The position numbers and the translations under genes were made by a program. From contig OZ020260.1 in NCBI GenBank assembly GCA_963971285.1, positions 11,442,798 through 11,506,797 on the forward strand: a DNA stretch of 64,000 nucleotides, given 5' to 3'. How positions within the stretch are numbered: position 1 is the stretch's first letter; each line of letters begins with the position of its first letter. Of this stretch, positions 59,001 through 64,000 are shown in pieces. The stretch is from Astropecten irregularis (Eukaryota; Echinodermata; Asteroidea; Paxillosida; Astropectinidae). The notes below the pieces were generated by a model. It was not told the DNA's origin. It saw nothing but the letters and a program-made list of their open reading frames with translations, and did not search any database.

Positions 59001-61876
59001 TGTTCTTTCAACACAAAGAAGAAGGATGTTTTTCTGTGTTCTCTCAACACAAAGAAGAAGGATGTTGTTCTGTGTTCTTTCAACACAAAGAAGAAGGATG
59101 TTGTTCTGTGTTCTTTCAACACAAAGAAGAAGGATGTTGTTCTGTGTTCTTTCAACACAAAGAAGAAGGATGTTGTTCTGTGTTCTTTCAACACAAAGAA
59201 GAAGGATGTTGTTCCGTGTTCTTTCAACTCACATAGTTTGCTTTGACGAGGAGATCACCAATCAGCTGCTTGCCCATCATGACGAACCAATCGGCGACAC
59301 TCTGGTCCTGAAAGAGGACTGCCATGGCAACGCGTATACAGTGCAACTTGGCCAGGAAGTCTTCATCGTTACGGCAACGCAGCATCTTGGTCCTGAGGGA
59401 TCATTCACAAGACAAGAATGAGAATTTGGGTTTCTTGAATGAAATGGTGGGTCTAGTCAAATCCAGGCACCACTATCTATCTGACAACCGCTTATCACTG
59501 ACTCAGCCATTACCTTATTCTCCTGCATTCTACCGCTCCATCCCTGACAGCAAGTAGAGCATTCTCATACATCTCGTTCTTCCTTGTCCGTGATCGGCTG
59601 CTGCTCAACGACGTGGAGGATGTCGACAGTGGCTCTGAGGCGCTACTAAGCTGGTCCGACTCCTCCAACTGAGAATAAATGTAAGAAAATTTGAATCAGC
59701 CTTCAAAGTGACTCCTGTTGTTCCCATTTGAAATCCATTTCACTGTGGTGAGAACTATGGCTTCGTTTGAGAGATTTGAACTTGGAGTGCAGTTAACTTC
59801 TGCATGGGACTGCATCCAATCAATTAATGTGAAAAGGAAACAGGTGGCACCTACAATATTATCTATCTTCACCTTGATCAAGGCTTTGTGCACACTCATC
59901 ACTCTAGCAATGAAATCAAGAGGTAGGTGCGGAAGGGAGGATGGTCATCATATTCCCTGACTCAAGTATAAGCCAATTGGCTACTGAGTAATCAATTTCA
60001 GTAACAATCTAATATAGGCACATATGAATAGTGCCCTCTATAGAGTGTACATGGTAAAGGGATAGCTTTGTGGCCCAACAGGGAAAATGCCAGCTATCAG
60101 TCACTTGTGGCTTGGTCATTTCATGCAAGACAAAGCCCATCTCTGATCCCCAACCTCCTTGTAAGCCAGATCTGATCCTGATCACCAAGACTCACAAACA
60201 GAGCCACTAGCTGGGTCCCAAGAGAGAGATTTTCAAACACAGACCTCTGTTGCCGAGACGAATGATGCCGTCGACGATGAGGATGATAGCTCATCTTCCT
60301 CCCTCTGCCTCCTCATGGTGGATATCTCTTGGGCTATGTCTCTCATCTCGGACGGCGTGAAGGCAAGATTGGGTACGCTAAGCGCCACATCCTCGCATTG
60401 CTCCTGAAGGTGGTAGGCGCTGGACAGAAGCTTCTCTAGCGATCTTGTCAGCTCTGACTTACTGCTTTCCTGGAGGCCAAAAAGGCAAATCACCAGATGA
60501 CATGTTGAAGTTGTTCTGTATCTACATGATCTATAAAGAAGCTCTGTTAAAATATGTCTACATAAGAATGCCATAACAGAGCCCAAGCTTTGTCCTGGAT
60601 CAAAGTTGGTACTAAACCCGATCGACAGACTGAGTCCACAAGGATCTCGGACAGTATGAATAAATCGGGCTTTATAGATTTGAACCAGCTGTAGTGAAGT
60701 TCAGGACTGACCAATGGAGGATTTCGGGTCAGAAAGCCTTGGCCTGGCCAGGCTTTTCAATGACTGGATCCGACCAGAATCAAAGTTTCTCTCCCTTAAG
60801 GGGAATCAAGTCTCCTCACCCTGCTGTCATCCTCTCGACTGTCTTCCTCCTCGATATCTTCAACAACTCGGATGTCAGCTGCTTCCTCCCATAAGTTGAC
60901 AGCATTATCAAATGCCTCCATGCCTAAAAGAAAGAAGACCGGAATATTAACACAATTCCTTAGGACGATTTAAACCTACATCTGCTGAGACCAAGGTTTA
61001 TGTGAGAAGTGTGCCTAGTTGTATTTTGAATGCCCTGTGTGATGCTTTGGGCAGTTTTGCTATTATCTATTTACATGGCAGGGTTATGGATGAGAACATC
61101 TTGGAAGATTGTTTTTTTTTAGAGCTCATTTTAAAATCCTTGATTACATCTTGCACCATGCAATAGCTTTCTCTAAGGATTTCAACCATCAATTTCAGGT
61201 TATTTGTTCCAATAGGTGACTGTTTATCAGCTTGATTCATCTTAGCATGGAAATTTGCTGCAAAGTCACAAACGTTTTCTTCGCTTAGCAGCTTCCTGAT
61301 TCTCACCGAGCTGGAAGAGTCTTTGGACGGATACAGGTTCATTGGTCGGCGTTCTGTGCCCGCTCTTGGTCGAGCCGGCATCGCTGAGCAGCGAGTTGAC
61401 AGACCCACAGAGACTGTCATTGATGCTGGAGGTATAGGAGGTTCTTGAGGCCACGGCGGAGATAACAGACCTCCTAGACGTGGATCGAGACAGGCGGGAC
61501 AGTCTGGCAAACCCTTTGGGTGATTCCAGTTGCGGTGTGACCAGCGTTCTCTGGCTGGGTTGTGGAAGCTCTGAAAACAGATCAAGATTTTTTGATGTGA
61601 TTAATCCTCAGCATTCCAAAAATATAAAAAAATCATTCTTGCACAAGATTTCAACAGGCTCAAAGTCAAACACTCGTCAGATCAAATCTTGAATGGCTTA
61701 CGTCCGTTCGTGTCCAACGCAACATGGTGGTTGCTTAGTGGAAGTGTTTTAGGTTCTCGAAGACGCTGTCTCTGGCCCCTCCTACGCCGCTTGAAGTAAC
61801 TGGTGGCTAGAATGAGCCCGGCCATGGCCGACACACCAGCGAGGAGAATAACCTTGGTTTTGAAGCTTAGAGGCAT
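56091..61876 (-). CDS. MIGA: Mitoguardin (MIGA/FAM73), eleven coding exons
   Basis: Outer mitochondrial membrane protein that promotes mitochondrial fusion and ER-mitochondria or lipid-droplet contact and carries lipid in its C-terminal domain. Exons in coding order: 61702-61876, 61307-61570, 60820-60923, 60245-60469, 59514-59668, 59233-59392, 58359-58457, 58039-58173, 57334-57387, 56646-56762, 56091-56228. All junctions are GT-AG, phases agree, 1626 bp, 541 aa (human MIGA1 and MIGA2 about 600). The start is the ATG at 61874-61876, with an in-frame stop four codons upstream. Residues 1-30 give one membrane helix followed by a KRRRRGQRQR cluster. Then come a Ser-rich linker, GMEAFDNAVNLWEEAAD, an acidic tract, an FFAT-like motif, and the conserved C-terminal domain (DEDFLAKLHCIRVAM, FLSFYDIVLDFLLLDAFDDL, PALAWGFLG, RKCRYGAVVELADDI). 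Vertebrate proteins have a longer N-terminus, often drawn with two helices; only one is visible here. Confidence 0.93.
56435..56625 (+). repeat. GGGT-rich minisatellite in the last MIGA intron
   Basis: Variable units of GGGTGGGTTGTGGGTGGGTT. On this strand it is a G-run array with quadruplex potential. Confidence 0.85.
58846..59231 (-). repeat. 36-bp minisatellite abutting a MIGA splice donor
   Basis: About ten copies of a 36-bp unit containing AACACAAAGAAGAAGGATGT. On the minus strand the array begins within six bases of the GTGAG donor of exon 59233-59392. The unit length is divisible by three, so several frames stay open without being genes. Confidence 0.95.
60700..60800 (+). mobile_element. 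Dispersed repeat related to 14040-14136
   Basis: AGGACTGACCAATGGAGGAT, TTGGCCTGGCCAGGCTTTTC and AAAGTTTCTCTCCC match the minus strand at 14040-14136. It ends just before a MIGA splice donor. Confidence 0.65.
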
Positions 61877-62460
61877 GGCTCGCAATCAATCAGGAATAAA
61901 TTAGCACTAGGAAAACAAAAGTTAGTTTTGTTTTAGTAAGTTTTCTGTAAACAACTTTAAAATTATTAATAGGCCTAAATAAATATAAAAACATTCACCA
62001 ACTTGACTAACTAGGCCGACTATTGACTAAGCAAGCAAGATATCCAAATCCAAACTTGCTACAACTTGGCTGGTGTTTTCTGAACATACAGTTTTAACCC
62101 ATCTTAAACCTTCACAGGGAAAAAGACAGTGACCAATGCAGTGGCAGCTGCAGAACAGACGACAGCATGACATTGCTGAAATTTTATCACGAATTAGATG
62201 CTACTGTCAATCAACCGTCTGGTATTGTAAAACTGCAGGGCGGGCAGGTTTGCTTGCGTCTGCTACAAAAGCGAGACGATCGTGTTTTTTCTCGGGAATC
62301 GAATTTGTCTCAATTTACGAAATCAAGGTTTGAAACAAAGCAATAATAGTTAATACTTACCTGCGGGCAAACAAAATGCTACAAAACAGAGCGGCAAATT
62401 TTAAGACCGTGTGCTTCGAATGCACGTTCGAATGGCTGTTTGGCTCTAGTCTCAGCCTCA
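61877..62460 (-). other. MIGA: Probable 5' UTR exon and first intron of MIGA
   Basis: On the minus strand a good donor CCGCAG|GTAAGT sits at 62361/62360, and an acceptor CTAG lies at 61907-61910, 30 bases before the MIGA start codon. This suggests a short untranslated first exon ending at 62361, an intron 61907-62360, and 5' UTR 61877-61906. The outer end of the exon cannot be fixed; 62460 is only an estimate. Confidence 0.5.
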
Positions 62461-62866
62461 AGGCTGAGTTTTACACAGTGCAACATTTTGCATCAAATCA
62501 TAGTTCTTAAAAAGTGGTTATTTCAAGTTTTTAAACAACAAAATAGGATGTAATTGAAGACCAATAAATCTAAATACCGTATTTTATACCCATATTCTAA
62601 ATAGTTCACATCACAGATATGTTTTTCTTTAATTTAAAATCAAAACACGTATTATTATTATTGGCACTCCATAGTCTGCATGGTACCCTGTCACGCATTG
62701 TGTAATTTTGATCGTGCATTCGTGATAAACATTGAGAACCATTGACGTTGTAATTGATCCATGCATTACGCATGGAAAGCTATGCCGATTAGTGCCACGC
62801 GTACGTAAACGTACACTGTACTAATTGTGTGCGTGCATTCTGTACTGTTCACTGAATCTGAGCAAA
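62461..62866. promoter_or_regulatory. Divergent intergenic region between MIGA and SLC39A7
   Basis: A gap of about 400 bp separates the presumed MIGA 5' exon from the SLC39A7 start on the opposite strand. It is AT-rich in the middle. The stretch just before SLC39A7 contains ACGCGTACGTAAACGTACAC. The SLC39A7 start AAAATGGCTGCGTC resembles a YY1-type motif. No TATA box is evident. Confidence 0.35.
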
Positions 62867-63659
62867 ATGGCTGCGTCCGTCGCGAAGTCTAGGATCACTG
62901 TCCTGTGTCTTTCCGTCCTTATTTACTCTTTCGCCACCGAGATCGCGGCTCATGGACCTGGGGAAGGGGTGCACCACGATCATGACCATTCGCATGAGGG
63001 TGTCCATAGCCATGACACGCCACACGAGCCCGCGGCGAAGTCCAATTCCATGCAGAAATGGGGGGATGCCATCGGGGCCACTCTGCTGATCAGCGCGGCT
63101 CCGTTCCTTATCCTGTTTGTCATCCCGTTGGACAAGGACCGAGAAGGCCAGGAGGCCCTCCTCAAGGTGTTGCTGAGCTTCGCCTCGGGCGGGCTGCTCG
63201 GGGATGCCTTCCTGCATCTCATCCCTCACGCCGTTTCGCCGCATCATCACCACGGCGATGGTGGTCATGAGCATCACCACGATCATCACCATCATGATGA
63301 ACATGATCATCACCATCATGATGAACATGATCATCACCACGATCACCATGATCACCACGACCACCATGAGCATCACGACCATAGTCACGATATGATGGTC
63401 GGGTTGTGGGTACTCACTGGCATTGTCATTTTCCTCGTCGTCGAGAAAATTGTCCGGTACCTCAAGAAGGGTCACGGGCATGGACACTCCCATGGTATGC
63501 CAAAGCCTAAGCCAGCGGAACAGTCAGAGGGTAGTGCCGTCAACGGAGAAGGGAAGACCTCAAAAGAAGGCGGAGCAAGGAGGAGGAAAAAGACGAACAG
63601 CGAAACCGAGAAGAAGGGGAAAGGAAGTGGTGCAACCAACGGGGCCGTAGTTGATGCAG
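62867..63659 (+). CDS. SLC39A7: SLC39A7/ZIP7 zinc transporter, first coding exon (gene continues beyond the window)
   Basis: ZIP7 (Drosophila Catsup) exports zinc from the ER and early secretory pathway to the cytosol. This exon encodes the first 264 residues. The start ATG is at 62867-62869; the frame is open further upstream but only with a non-ATG codon at 62825. Visible in order: a signal peptide ([20 protein letters not shown]), a first histidine-rich lumenal stretch, TM1 ([18 protein letters not shown]), TM2 ([20 protein letters not shown], followed by HA) with the zinc-path histidines, a long His/Asp loop encoded by CATGAT/CACCAC-like repeats (63236-63390), TM3 ([20 protein letters not shown]), then HGHGHSHG and a lysine-rich cytosolic loop. 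The donor GATGCAG|GTGAAT ends the exon at 63659 in phase 1. The later HEXPHE-type helices are outside the window. Confidence 0.93.
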
Positions 63660-64000
63660 GTGAATTCCTGGATAGGCCTACTAGTACTACACTTGTTAGC
63701 TGCTTATTTCATATTAAAGATTTAGTAGATAAATATTAATCTGAAATGAAATTATGTTAGTAAATAGTAGATGAAATGAGCGCAACCCTTGGTCCTGGTG
63801 CTATTATGGGCCTGTCAGGCTGTCACCATGACAGAACAAGACTTATGGGGCCAATTTCATAAAACTGTTCAGCACAACAATTTGCTTAGCACAAAAAAGT
63901 CTCGCCCAATAAAACAAACCACCATTGAAAATTCCATTTGATATTCATTGTCAGAGAACAACAGCCAAAGAACAATCACAAGTGATAAACAACACGCGGA
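63660..64000 (+). mobile_element. SLC39A7 intron 1 start, containing MITE copy 3 (cut by the window end)
   Basis: From 63846, GGGGCCAATTTCATAAAACT, GTCTCGCCCAATAAAACAAA and GAACAACAGCCAAAGAACAA match the element at 27745-27977. The right end lies outside the window. Confidence 0.8.

Noticed and set aside
58730..59421. Repeat proteins on both strands over the 36-bp array
   Set aside because: Frame-neutral satellite in a MIGA intron; the plus-strand frame is antisense to a real MIGA exon.
61877..61885. MIGA start at 61885
   Set aside because: The codon is TTG; the ATG at 61876 is in frame and an in-frame stop lies just before.
62825..62866. SLC39A7 start at 62825
   Set aside because: The codon is TTG; the first ATG in frame (62867) is followed directly by a signal peptide.
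62849..63493. Minus-strand frame opposite SLC39A7
   Set aside because: Antisense shadow of the histidine-repeat exon; methionine-rich, low-complexity translation.

Overview
This is eukaryotic, animal-type DNA. Coding sequence lies in short exons with GT-AG introns of about 0.3 to 10 kb, the introns are AT-rich, and foldback elements, tRNA-like elements and minisatellites are dense. Gene content and repeat style suggest an invertebrate deuterostome, most likely an echinoderm. That assignment is an inference of moderate confidence; nothing here fixes a species. One 200-base run of N (26951-27150) is an assembly gap.

Layout. CDC7 (S-phase kinase, minus strand, 4081-8683) is head to head with WDR46 (18S rRNA-processing WD40 protein, plus strand, 9599-27556). 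WDR46 intron 2 holds an intronless rhodopsin-type receptor gene (13072-14012) with a one-base reading-frame break. Next is a SAPCD2-like gene (plus, 29674-51315). Its 3' end faces that of mitoguardin (MIGA, minus, 56091-61876). MIGA is in turn head to head with the first exon of the zinc transporter SLC39A7/ZIP7 (plus, from 62867), which runs off the window. All splice phases worked out here agree: the CDC7, SAPCD2 and MIGA models give uninterrupted proteins of 610, 489 and 541 residues. WDR46 lacks only the part of one exon hidden by the gap.

The neighbourhood itself is notable. In humans WDR46 and SLC39A7 are both in the extended MHC class II region (6p21.3), SAPCD1 is in MHC class III, SAPCD2 and MIGA2 are on 9q34, and MIGA1 and CDC7 are on 1p. 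The 6p21, 9q34 and chromosome 1 regions are classical MHC paralogons. The window therefore looks like an unduplicated proto-MHC-type block.

The non-coding space is mostly mobile DNA: a TTAA-flanked MITE family in at least nine copies; a 73-nt tRNA-like cassette bounded by inverted repeats in eight copies; several foldback families, one with hexanucleotide-repeat arms; a 3.1-kb long-inverted-repeat element with a LINE 3' end inserted in its terminal array; and minisatellites with 13-, 21-, 33- and 36-bp periods. No bacterial-style operons, CRISPR arrays or convincing functional RNA genes were seen.
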